Part shown: positions 15,446 through 21,798 of the stretch, piece after piece | How positions within the stretch are numbered: the stretch's first letter is position 1 | How the letters are laid out: each line of letters opens with the position of its first letter | Source of the DNA: Gammaproteobacteria bacterium | Lineage (GTDB): Bacteria > Pseudomonadota > Gammaproteobacteria > GCF-002020875 | Direction: 5' to 3' | Length of the DNA: 21,798 nt | Assembly (NCBI GenBank): GCA_018671205.1 | Contig: JABHIC010000274.1 | Coordinates: 1-21,798, forward strand | The notes under the pieces: generated by a model | Database searches by the model: none | Seen by the model: the letters and a program-made list of their open reading frames with translations, nothing else | Told to the model about the DNA's origin: nothing | Made by a program: the position numbers and the translations under genes

Positions 15446-15823
15446 CTATTCAGAATAGCGTGCGGAGGCTCGCTCAGTCTCCCAGATGGTGACGGCATCG
15501 ACCTGAATGCGTGCACTATTGAGAGAGGCAGAGATCTCCTGGTAGAGGGTACGGGCGATATTCTCTGCGGTGGGGTTGATCTGGTCAAAGGGTTTCAGCT
15601 CATTGAGATATTGATGGTCAAGGCGATCCGTGGCGGTTTTTGTGGCCTGCTTAATCAGCTTGAAGTCGACGACCATCCCCAGTTCATCCAGCTCATCTGC
15701 ACTCACCTCAACCTCTACCTTCCAGTTGTGACCATGCAGACGCTGGCAGTCTCCGGGGTACTCTCGCAGGCTGTGGGCTGCAGCGAAGTCACTGAGGGTG
15801 CGTAATGTAAATTGAGCTGTCAT
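15446..15823 (-). CDS. queD: 6-carboxy-5,6,7,8-tetrahydropterin synthase (QueD)
   Basis: QueD converts dihydroneopterin triphosphate to carboxytetrahydropterin, the second step to queuosine and other 7-deazaguanines. The 125-residue protein shows the zinc-binding histidines H17 (AAAHSL), H30 and H32, and catalytic C26 in the arrangement C-x3-HGH that marks QueD rather than the animal-type synthase. D69-H70 (LDHQYLN) and E115 (IWETE) complete the catalytic set. It is followed by folE2, which provides its substrate, and preceded by dxs at 18 bp. Confidence 0.94.
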   Translation of the reverse strand: MTAQFTLRTLSDFAAAHSLREYPGDCQRLHGHNWKVEVEVSADELDELGMVVDFKLIKQATKTATDRLDHQYLNELKPFDQINPTAENIARTLYQEISASLNSARIQVDAVTIWETERASARYSE

Positions 15824-15841
15824 CTCTATTCTTGGTGGAAC

Positions 15842-17716
15842 TTAGGGGGAAGTGAAGGTATTTCTGTCTGGAGACTCAATAAACCGAGTAACTGAGTCAA
15901 GTATACCATCTGCATCCAGTCGATATAAGCGCAGTAGTGTATCTCGTTCTCCCTGTTCAACAAAGTGGTTTGGTAGTCCGAGGTTGAGAATGGAGCACTG
16001 GTTTTTCTGTGAGAGCAGAAACTCATTGACTCCACTCCCGGCCCCTCCGGCGACAACATTCTCTTCAAGGGTCACCAGCGTATCGTGGCTGGCGGCCATC
16101 TGCTCAATCAGAGAGTGATCCAGGGGAGCCACAAAACGCATATCCACCACGGTAGCATTGAGGGTCTCGGCAGCTACCAGTGCCGCACTCAGTAGTGGGC
16201 CAAATACGAGGAGTGCACATACTGTTCCCTGCCGGCAGACGACCCCCTTACCAATAGGAATTGGGCCGGAGTGGGTGGGTTGATCAGGGATTGTTGCGCG
16301 GGGGTAACGGACCGCTGCGGGCCCCTGGTACTGGAGCCCTGTGGTCAGCATCTGTTGACAGCTCTCTCCACTGGAGGGGGTCATGATGAGCAGGTTAGGG
16401 ATGGCACGCAAAAAGCTGATATCAAAGGCTCCCGTATGGGTGGGACCATCGGCTCCGACCAGACCGGCTCGATCAATTGCAAACAGAACTGGCAGGTTTT
16501 GTAGTGCCACATCATGGATTAGCTGATCGTAGGCGCGTTGCAGGAAAGTAGAGTAGACCGCAACTACCGGGTGGCGCCCCTCTGTGGCGAGCCCAGCAGC
16601 GAGGGTGACCGCATGTTGCTCGGCAATGCCAACATCGATAAAGTGGTCAGGAAAGCGTTCGGCAAACTCAACCATGCCGGAGCCACTCTTCATCGCCGGG
16701 GTGATGGCAACCATCTCGGGCTGTTCTGTGGCACTACGACAGAGCCACTGACCAAAAATATCGGTATAACTGGGGCGCTTCTCTGCTGAGGCGGTTGAGC
16801 TTGAGATTGGATCAATCCGACCAATACCGTGGTATTTGAGTGGGTCTGCCTCAGCGGGGCGATACCCCCGCCCTTTTTGGGTGATAATATGGAGAAAGCG
16901 TGGCCCCTTCAGGGTGTGGAGGGTGCGTAACGCACGAACCAGTGCGATCAAATTATGACCATCCACCGGGCCGACGTAGTTAAACCCCAGCTCCTCAAAC
17001 AGGGTGCCGGGGACGACCATCCCCTTGACGTGCTCCTCTGTCCTACGCGCCAGGTCCCAGACACCCGGTAGGTGACTCAATACTTTTTTACTGGTCTCCC
17101 GCATATGGCTGTAGGTGGAGCTGGTGAGAATCCGACCCAGGTAACGGGAGAGTCCCCCTACATTCTCAGAGATCGACATATCATTATCATTGAGTACCAC
17201 CAGCAGGTCAGCATTGGACTCTCCGGCATGGTTGAGTGCCTCAAAGGCCATTCCCCCGGTCAGTGCCCCGTCCCCGATAACGGCAACGGTCTGCCGATTG
17301 TCTGTTGCCTGTTTGGCGGCGATAGCCATTCCCAGTGCGGCACTGATGGAGGTGCTGGAGTGGCCTGCACCAAATGGATCATAGGGGCTCTCCCCCCGTT
17401 TAGTGAATCCAGAGAGCCCCCCTTGTTGGCGCAGTGTCTCCATCGCCTGTTTGCGCCCGGTAAGAATCTTATGAGGATAGCACTGGTGGCCAACATCCCA
17501 TACCAGCCGATCCTCAGGAGTGTTGTAGATGTAGTGAAGGGCAATGGTCAGTTCCACCACTCCAAGGCTGGAGGCAAGGTGTCCGCCGGTCTGCTCGACG
17601 GAGGCAATCATAAACTCACGGAGCTGCTGGGCGAGCTCAGGGAGTTGGTCCGGATGGATCTGGCGCAGTGCCTCCGGTCCGGTGATCTGGTCGAGTAAGG
17701 GGGTTGCGGGTATCAT
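15842..17716 (-). CDS. dxs: 1-deoxy-D-xylulose-5-phosphate synthase
   Basis: Dxs is the thiamine-diphosphate-dependent first enzyme of the non-mevalonate isoprenoid pathway, joining pyruvate and glyceraldehyde 3-phosphate. The 624-residue protein has conserved H46 (GGHLASSLGVVELT), the ThDP/Mg motif beginning GDG at 148-150 and ending near N176-D179, catalytic E366 (VGIAEQHAV), and DRAGLVGADGPTHTGAFD in the pyrimidine domain. The C-terminal transketolase-like domain is complete (TLEENVVAGGAGSGV). It lies 4 bp after ispA. The linkage xseB-ispA-dxs is widespread in gammaproteobacteria. Confidence 0.97.
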   Translation of the reverse strand: MIPATPLLDQITGPEALRQIHPDQLPELAQQLREFMIASVEQTGGHLASSLGVVELTIALHYIYNTPEDRLVWDVGHQCYPHKILTGRKQAMETLRQQGGLSGFTKRGESPYDPFGAGHSSTSISAALGMAIAAKQATDNRQTVAVIGDGALTGGMAFEALNHAGESNADLLVVLNDNDMSISENVGGLSRYLGRILTSSTYSHMRETSKKVLSHLPGVWDLARRTEEHVKGMVVPGTLFEELGFNYVGPVDGHNLIALVRALRTLHTLKGPRFLHIITQKGRGYRPAEADPLKYHGIGRIDPISSSTASAEKRPSYTDIFGQWLCRSATEQPEMVAITPAMKSGSGMVEFAERFPDHFIDVGIAEQHAVTLAAGLATEGRHPVVAVYSTFLQRAYDQLIHDVALQNLPVLFAIDRAGLVGADGPTHTGAFDISFLRAIPNLLIMTPSSGESCQQMLTTGLQYQGPAAVRYPRATIPDQPTHSGPIPIGKGVVCRQGTVCALLVFGPLLSAALVAAETLNATVVDMRFVAPLDHSLIEQMAASHDTLVTLEENVVAGGAGSGVNEFLLSQKNQCSILNLGLPNHFVEQGERDTLLRLYRLDADGILDSVTRFIESPDRNTFTSP

Positions 17717-17720
17717 GGTG

Positions 17721-18593
17721 TCAATGGTTGCGTTGAATAATGAAATTGGCGATTTCCAGCAGAGGATCAGCGCGTTGACCGAAGGGAACCAGAGCGTCCA
17801 GTGCCTGCTGGTAGAGCTGTCGGAGCTCCCTTTTGGCCCCCTCTATACCAAACAGAGTAACAAAGGTGCTTTTGCCCTGCTGTTGATCTGAGCCTTGAGG
17901 CTTGCCCATCACCTGACTGCTTCCCTCAATATCGAGGATATCATCCTGTACCTGAAAAGCGAGACCGATAGCCTGGGAAAATTGTGTCAGCCTTTCTCTT
18001 GTGGTTGAGTCAGGCTGAGCAGGAGATGCCCCCATTAGAATGCTGGCACGAATCAATGCGCCGGTCTTTTTTTGGTGCATGGTGCGTAGTGCCTCTGCGC
18101 TGAGCTGGTGCTGCTCTGCCTCCAGATCAATCATCTGTCCACCCACCATCCCACTGCTACCACTGGACTCGGCCAACAGTTGAATCCACTGCAGACGGGT
18201 CTCGCTATCCACGCTCGCCTGAGCCAGAACCTGAAAGGCGAGTGTCTGTAGTGCATCACCAGCAAGAATCGCGCTGGCCTCATCAAAGGCCTTATGACAG
18301 GTTGGGTGGCCCCTGCGCAGATCATCATCATCCATGGCCGGGAGGTCGTCATGAACCAGTGAGTAGGCATGGATCATCTCTATGGCAGCGGCGGGTGCTG
18401 TCAATATTTCAGCAGGGGTCTCAAACAGCGCCCCGGTTCCGTAGAGGAGCATGGGGCGGATACGCTTGCCGCCATTGAACAGCACATAGTGAATGGCTTG
18501 GTGTAGTCGCTCGGGCTGGGTAGTGACAGGGGGTGTGGCCTGAAGAATCGCCTCATCGGCCCAACTGTGCCAGATTTCAAACTGAGAACTCAT
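17721..18593 (-). CDS. ispA: Farnesyl diphosphate synthase (short-chain polyprenyl synthase)
   Basis: IspA condenses IPP with DMAPP and then GPP to make farnesyl diphosphate, the precursor of undecaprenyl and quinone side chains. The first aspartate-rich motif is D82-D83-LPAM-D88, within the context LVHDDLPAMDDDDLRRG. The second is DDILD at 217-221. Both are diagnostic for short-chain trans-prenyl synthases. GGKRIRPML at 41-49 is the diphosphate-binding motif. The length of 290 is normal. The start overlaps xseB by 4 bp. Confidence 0.95.
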   Translation of the reverse strand: MSSQFEIWHSWADEAILQATPPVTTQPERLHQAIHYVLFNGGKRIRPMLLYGTGALFETPAEILTAPAAAIEMIHAYSLVHDDLPAMDDDDLRRGHPTCHKAFDEASAILAGDALQTLAFQVLAQASVDSETRLQWIQLLAESSGSSGMVGGQMIDLEAEQHQLSAEALRTMHQKKTGALIRASILMGASPAQPDSTTRERLTQFSQAIGLAFQVQDDILDIEGSSQVMGKPQGSDQQQGKSTFVTLFGIEGAKRELRQLYQQALDALVPFGQRADPLLEIANFIIQRNH

Positions 18594-18832
18594 GAGGGGT
18601 TGAAAGGCTGCAACCCCTCCTTGGTGAGGATCTCAACCTTCTGCTCTGCCTCTGTGAGTGCATTTTGACAGCTACGAATAAGCTGAATCCCCTGTTCAAA
18701 CTTTTTCAGTGAATCCTCAAGGGGGAGCTCTTCGTTCTCCATTCTCTCAACCAACTGCTCTAATTCGGAAAGGTTCTGTTCAAAATTGAACGGAGTCTCA
18801 CTTTTTGTGGCGATTTTTTTGCGCGGAGCCAT
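18590..18832 (-). CDS. xseB: Exodeoxyribonuclease VII small subunit
   Basis: XseB is the small subunit of exonuclease VII, a single-strand-specific nuclease made of one XseA and several XseB chains. The 80-residue product has the typical FNFEQNLSELEQLVERMENE-type helix followed by LPLEDSLKKFEQGIQLIRSC, the family core. The basic N-terminus (MAPRKKIATK) is ordinary. It is the first gene of the minus-strand series and is divergently oriented to the CNP1-like gene across 52 bp. No xseA is present in the window. Confidence 0.95.
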   Translation of the reverse strand: MAPRKKIATKSETPFNFEQNLSELEQLVERMENEELPLEDSLKKFEQGIQLIRSCQNALTEAEQKVEILTKEGLQPFNPS

Positions 18833-18849
18833 AATTTCAGTTTCAGGGG

Positions 18850-18878
18850 TTGGGTTTATGGGAGGGTTTTAGGATAAT
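18850..18878 (+). promoter_or_regulatory. Promoter of the CNP1-like gene, possibly leaderless
   Basis: TTGGGT (18850-18855) and GATAAT (18873-18878, five of six consensus positions) are separated by 17 bp. The expected initiation point, six to seven bases after the -10, falls on the ATG at 18885. No Shine-Dalgarno lies between them. A leaderless or nearly leaderless transcript is therefore likely if this promoter is used. Confidence 0.45.
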
Positions 18879-18884
18879 GCACCG

Positions 18885-19406
18885 ATGAAGCAATCAATTA
18901 TACCGACTCTTTTGGTTTTTATCTGCCTACAGAGTGGTGCGCTTGCCAGTTCTCAATGGTGGGAATCGGGTGGGGGGGCGGAATGGGTCGAGGAGGCACC
19001 TGCCTGGAAAGAGGCTGAGGTGACGATTCCTCCGTTCCCTGACACGGAAGATCTGCTTGAGTTTCAGGTCGATAACCCGATTACTCGCAACCATACCTAT
19101 TTTCTTGATCAGAAATCGCTCTCTATCGCTGAGGACTATGTGGTTCGCTACAGTGTAGTGATCCGGACCCACAGTGGGGCCTCTAACGTCTTCTACGACG
19201 GAATCCGTTGTCAGACCGGGGAGTACAAGAGTTACGCCTTTGGCATCAATGGTCATTTTAGCCAGAACGAGAGTGCGGCCTGGCATGTCATCAAGGGGGG
19301 GGAGTACTTCCGCAAGGCACTACTGCGTGGGATTGTCTGTAATCAGCTCACAGATAGCCCAAACTCGGTTGAAGAGGTGGTCGATGGGATCAGATACAAC
19401 CGATAA
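18885..19406 (+). CDS. CNP1-like secreted protein
   Basis: This is a periplasmic protein of unknown function, 173 residues long. A signal peptide (MKQSIIPTLLVFICLQSGALA) with a likely cut after A21 precedes a tryptophan-rich mature start. The body matches what I know of the CNP1-like family: AWKE followed by IPPFPDTEDLLEF, SLSIAEDYVVRYSVVIRTHSGA, and NVFYDGIRC. Two cysteines in the mature chain (C109, C152) could form a disulfide. CNP1 was named from Neisseria and no biochemical role is established. It stands alone, divergent from xseB. Confidence 0.8.
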   Translation: MKQSIIPTLLVFICLQSGALASSQWWESGGGAEWVEEAPAWKEAEVTIPPFPDTEDLLEFQVDNPITRNHTYFLDQKSLSIAEDYVVRYSVVIRTHSGASNVFYDGIRCQTGEYKSYAFGINGHFSQNESAAWHVIKGGEYFRKALLRGIVCNQLTDSPNSVEEVVDGIRYNR

Positions 19407-19615
19407 TCCCCGGTTAATGGACTGCTTTGAGAGGTAGAGCACGCGTAGCTCTTTTTGCGCTGTTTTGATGGCGCACTTTCAGTGCCACACAATAGACTAA
19501 AAAAACAAGTATTTATGTATGGTAATATTAGTCGGAATAGATTGTAATCACGCACATCGATGTCGCTCATCTGGGGGTTGATCGGGTTTTGGGGTGAATA
19601 AGGGGCTACTGGAAA
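19407..19615 (+). other. Intergenic gap before the hybrid kinase
   Basis: No gene is seen in these 209 bp. The first 70 bp hold the terminator-like hairpin and then a second stem, TGCGC (19456-19460) with GCGCA (19471-19475). The middle is A/T-rich (about 19495-19540, including a run of seven A) and could contain the kinase promoter, but no -35/-10 pair with good spacing stands out. AAGGGG near 19600 may be the Shine-Dalgarno for the ATG at 19616. Confidence 0.5.
19436..19456 (+). terminator. Probable intrinsic terminator after the CNP1-like gene
   Basis: AGAGC (19436-19440) pairs with GCTCT (19448-19452) around a seven-base loop (ACGCGTA), followed directly by a T-run at 19453-19456. The stem is short (5 bp), so strength is uncertain. 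Its place 30 bp after the stop codon supports the call. Confidence 0.45.
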
Positions 19616-21442
19616 ATGAACCGTTCAGGGAAATATTTTACATTGAGTAATCGGCAAGTGGTTGCTCGTATATGGGGCGTCATTTTCCTTGTCGGGATGG
19701 TTATGCTCTGGCTGGTTGCAGTGACCCCCTTCGTTGAGGCCCTGATGAATGCGTTTTTGTTGGCTTCGCTATCCACACCACTCCTCTACTATTGGATAAT
19801 CCAGCCTCTTATTCTGGGCTATAGCGAGTCGGGTAGCCACCTTCAGAGAGAGAATGAGGCGTTAGTAGAGGCCCAAAAGAGTGCTGAAGATGCGGTTCAT
19901 AGCAAAGATGATTTTCTTGCCTCAATCAGCCATGAGTTGCGTACCCCCCTGACATCGATTATTGGCAATAGTGAATATCTTCTTGAGCAGGAAAACAGTC
20001 CTGAAACAGTTAACGTTCTTCAGACCATAGAATCTGCCGGGAAAGCTCAATTGGCACTGGTCAATGATGTTTTGGATATGTCTAAGATTCAGTCAGGGAA
20101 GTTCTCTATTGATGAGTTCGCTTATGATTTAACCGCGATGGTTACACGCGTTGAGAAGATGATCTCAGTGCGTGCGCGTGATGCAGGGTTGAGATTAGAG
20201 GTCAAACAGGTGAGTACAGAGCGGGTACTGTTGCTCGGGGATGCCAACCGAATTAGTCAGATCTTGATCAACCTGTTAACCAATGCAATCAAATTTACAG
20301 AGTCTGGAGAGGTACATCTCACCAGCTGGAATGACAACAATCAGCTCCACTTTAGGGTTGAAGATAGTGGAATAGGAATGTCTCCTGAGACGCTGGGGAG
20401 GTTATTCAACCGATTTGAGCAAGCGGATGGTTCAATCTCAACCCGTTTTGGGGGGAGTGGATTAGGGCTGTATATCTCTCGCAACTTGGCTGAAATGATG
20501 GGAGGTACGATAGATGCGTCAAGTAAAGAGGGGGTTGGGTCAACCTTTCATCTTACTCTGCCCTATAAATCCAGTGATATCTCAACCATCCACAGTGAAC
20601 AGGGCGAGGATGAGCAGCGGCGATTAGCGCAACAAGAGAAGTTCAGGGGGCGTGTGCTGATTGCGGAGGATACCCCCGAACTGCAGCTATTAGAACGTAG
20701 AATTCTCGAAGGGCTCGGAATTACCGTTGAGGTAGCAAATGATGGTGTAGAGGCAGTGACACTCGCTGAACAACATGCTTTTGACCTAATTCTCATGGAT
20801 ATGCAGATGCCGAAGATGGATGGTATTCAGGCAACTAAGGTGCTAAGAGAGAGGAGGGTTACGACCCCTGTGGTTGCTCTGACCGCTAATGTAATGGAGA
20901 AACATAGAGACTCATTTAGCGAGGCCGGGTGTGATGGTTTCCTCAGTAAACCAATCGACCGTCAGGAGCTTAGAAAAGTACTCAAACAGTACCTGAAGAA
21001 TGATGTAGACCGAGCCTCCCTGGAGCGAGAAGGAAAACTGGACCAACGTGTGCAAGAGAGAAGAGCCGCTGTTACCGCGATAACAGGAGAGGAGATAAAA
21101 GGTAGACTCCGCCATCGCAGACTGAGAGATCGAGTAGATGAGGCGGCGAACCAGCAGCCCTCTAATGTTGATGAACTAATTAATGATGAGCTGAGGGCAT
21201 TTTTTATGAGTCGTGTGAAAGTGCTCAAAACAGAGCTGGAGACGGCTTACGAGAATCGGGCATGGGAGGATGTCAGGGGAGTAGCGCACACCATCAAAGG
21301 TAGTGGCACCTCCTTTGGGTTTCCGCAGCTGACAGAATTTGGCAGCTTAATATGTAATGAGATCAACCTGAGTCGGATGGATCAGGCCACTGAATTAACT
21401 GAGCGTTTGATGACCGAGCTGGATTTGGTGATGGCTGCCTGA
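19616..21442 (+). CDS. Hybrid sensor histidine kinase (HisKA-HATPase-REC-Hpt)
   Basis: This 608-residue inner-membrane kinase carries a full phosphorelay in one chain. Two membrane segments (about 16-37 and 43-66) are separated by only about six residues, so there is almost no periplasmic sensor. A coiled linker precedes the HisKA domain with H106 (SHELRTP). The ATPase has N223 (LLTNAIKFTESG), DSGIG (250-254) and GGSGLGL (279-285). The receiver (about 345-460) has phospho-acceptor D395 in LMDMQMPKMDG and K445. A charged linker (about 461-515) leads to an Hpt domain with H558 in AHTIKGSG. The layout resembles BarA/ArcB-type kinases but without HAMP or PAS. No partner regulator gene lies nearby. 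Signal and target are unknown. Confidence 0.92.
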   Translation: MNRSGKYFTLSNRQVVARIWGVIFLVGMVMLWLVAVTPFVEALMNAFLLASLSTPLLYYWIIQPLILGYSESGSHLQRENEALVEAQKSAEDAVHSKDDFLASISHELRTPLTSIIGNSEYLLEQENSPETVNVLQTIESAGKAQLALVNDVLDMSKIQSGKFSIDEFAYDLTAMVTRVEKMISVRARDAGLRLEVKQVSTERVLLLGDANRISQILINLLTNAIKFTESGEVHLTSWNDNNQLHFRVEDSGIGMSPETLGRLFNRFEQADGSISTRFGGSGLGLYISRNLAEMMGGTIDASSKEGVGSTFHLTLPYKSSDISTIHSEQGEDEQRRLAQQEKFRGRVLIAEDTPELQLLERRILEGLGITVEVANDGVEAVTLAEQHAFDLILMDMQMPKMDGIQATKVLRERRVTTPVVALTANVMEKHRDSFSEAGCDGFLSKPIDRQELRKVLKQYLKNDVDRASLEREGKLDQRVQERRAAVTAITGEEIKGRLRHRRLRDRVDEAANQQPSNVDELINDELRAFFMSRVKVLKTELETAYENRAWEDVRGVAHTIKGSGTSFGFPQLTEFGSLICNEINLSRMDQATELTERLMTELDLVMAA

Positions 21443-21659
21443 GACGACCGATGTAGAAAACAGAAGGTGGGTTGTCACTATCCTGCTGAGTGGCTGTCTG
21501 ATATGGATTGTACTCATCCGCAACTTGGAGTACTGTTGGTCTATCGGCAAAATGTTGGTTAAAAAGTGGGTGTTTTCTTATCCCGCTTCCTCTGTTCAAA
21601 ACGGCATTTTGTCACCAGACGTCCCGTCACTTATCTATAGGACAGTACAGACGAGCGCG

Positions 21660-21690
21660 TTGTTTTTTTGTTCACCTGAATTCGTATAAT
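21660..21690 (+). promoter_or_regulatory. Possible promoter next to the terminal palindrome
   Basis: A perfect TATAAT lies at 21685-21690, with TTGTTT (21660-21665, three of six positions) 19 bp upstream. The predicted transcription start is about 21697, which is the first base of the palindromic element. No gene follows within the window, so any transcript would begin with a long folded leader or be a small RNA. Confidence 0.4.
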
Positions 21691-21697
21691 AAGTGCA

Positions 21698-21794
21698 TAA
21701 CCTCCACGTCAAAACTGGCACGAAATACACCTTTCAAAAAGAGCAAGGCTCAGGTGTAATCCATAACCAGTTACGACACTACTTATGGAGGTTA
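21698..21794. repeat. Nested imperfect palindrome, attC-like or structured RNA
   Basis: Five pairs of complementary arms are nested in perfect order around one centre: TAACCTCCA (21698-21706) with TGGAGGTTA (21786-21794); GTC (21708-21710) with GAC (21775-21777); AACTGG (21713-21718) with CCAGTT (21767-21772); TACACCT (21726-21732) with AGGTGTA (21752-21758); and GAGC (21741-21744) with GCTC (21748-21751) around AAG. About 29 of 97 positions per side pair, with an eight-base bulge on the right arm. AAC and GTT sit near the outer ends, as in integron attC sites (GCATAAC at 21695-21701, GTTAGCC at 21792-21798). Each seven-base end has one deviation from the attC consensus. A structured RNA is the alternative. 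Confidence 0.6.
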
Positions 21795-21798
21795 GCCA

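Larger units (their letters stand above)
21443..21798 (+). other. Tail region without a convincing gene
   Basis: These 356 bp hold no reading frame with family resemblance. An open frame at 21508-21759 on the + strand lacks a Shine-Dalgarno, shows no protein-like pattern and runs through the palindrome below. The first 200 bp show no strong hairpin. The rest carries a T-run (21663-21669), a TATAAT hexamer and the nested palindrome described separately. Confidence 0.55.

Noticed and set aside
17072..17698. Long + strand open frame (208 codons) opposite dxs
   Set aside because: It is entirely antisense to the conserved N-terminal half of Dxs, and its translation shows no protein-family character.
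21508..21759. 83-residue open frame after the hybrid kinase
   Set aside because: It has no Shine-Dalgarno and no recognisable protein pattern, and it runs through the nested palindrome. It is best explained as chance.

Overview
The window (about 21.8 kb) looks like chromosome of a gammaproteobacterium. The order glyA-nrdR-ribD-(insert)-ribE-ribBA-ribH-nusB-thiL is the classical proteobacterial riboflavin/NusB/ThiL arrangement. The linked xseB-ispA-dxs cluster, FolE2-type GTP cyclohydrolase, QueD, CNP1-like protein, H-NOX and NnrS all fit a free-living, respiratory, possibly denitrifying gammaproteobacterium. Genus cannot be assigned from the sequence alone. No rRNA, tRNA, CRISPR array, transposase or integrase gene was seen.

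Region 1 (1-11434, + strand) is a densely packed, probably polycistronic run. It holds the 3' end of glyA, nrdR, ribD, a three-gene nitric-oxide signalling module (H-NOX sensor, PAS histidine kinase, single-domain response regulator), ribE, ribBA, ribH, nusB, thiL, molybdate transport modABC, and an unrecognised membrane-anchored coiled-coil protein. The H-NOX module sits between ribD and ribE, so a gas sensor is physically embedded in the flavin operon. RibBA keeps its DHBP synthase half, but its GTP cyclohydrolase II half has lost the zinc and catalytic motifs, so a separate RibA is expected elsewhere in the genome.

Region 2 (11467-18832, - strand) is transcribed toward region 1: xseB, ispA, dxs, queD, folE2, an M61-family peptidase with a PDZ domain, and nnrS. 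Gaps are mostly 4-overlap to 25 bp, with one 82-bp gap between folE2 and the M61 gene that carries inverted repeats. FolE2 and QueD are consecutive steps toward queuosine/7-deazapurines. Dxs and IspA are isoprenoid enzymes, and ThiL supplies the thiamine diphosphate that Dxs uses. NnrS is a second nitric-oxide-linked gene, unconnected in transcription to the H-NOX module.

Region 3 (18833-21798, + strand) holds a secreted CNP1-like protein with a possibly leaderless promoter, a 208-bp gap with a probable terminator, a large hybrid sensor kinase (HisKA-HATPase-REC-Hpt), and a 356-bp tail without a convincing gene. The tail ends in a striking nested imperfect palindrome of about 97 bp (21698-21794), preceded by a perfect TATAAT hexamer. 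It resembles an integron attC site or a structured small RNA and is the least explained signal in the window.
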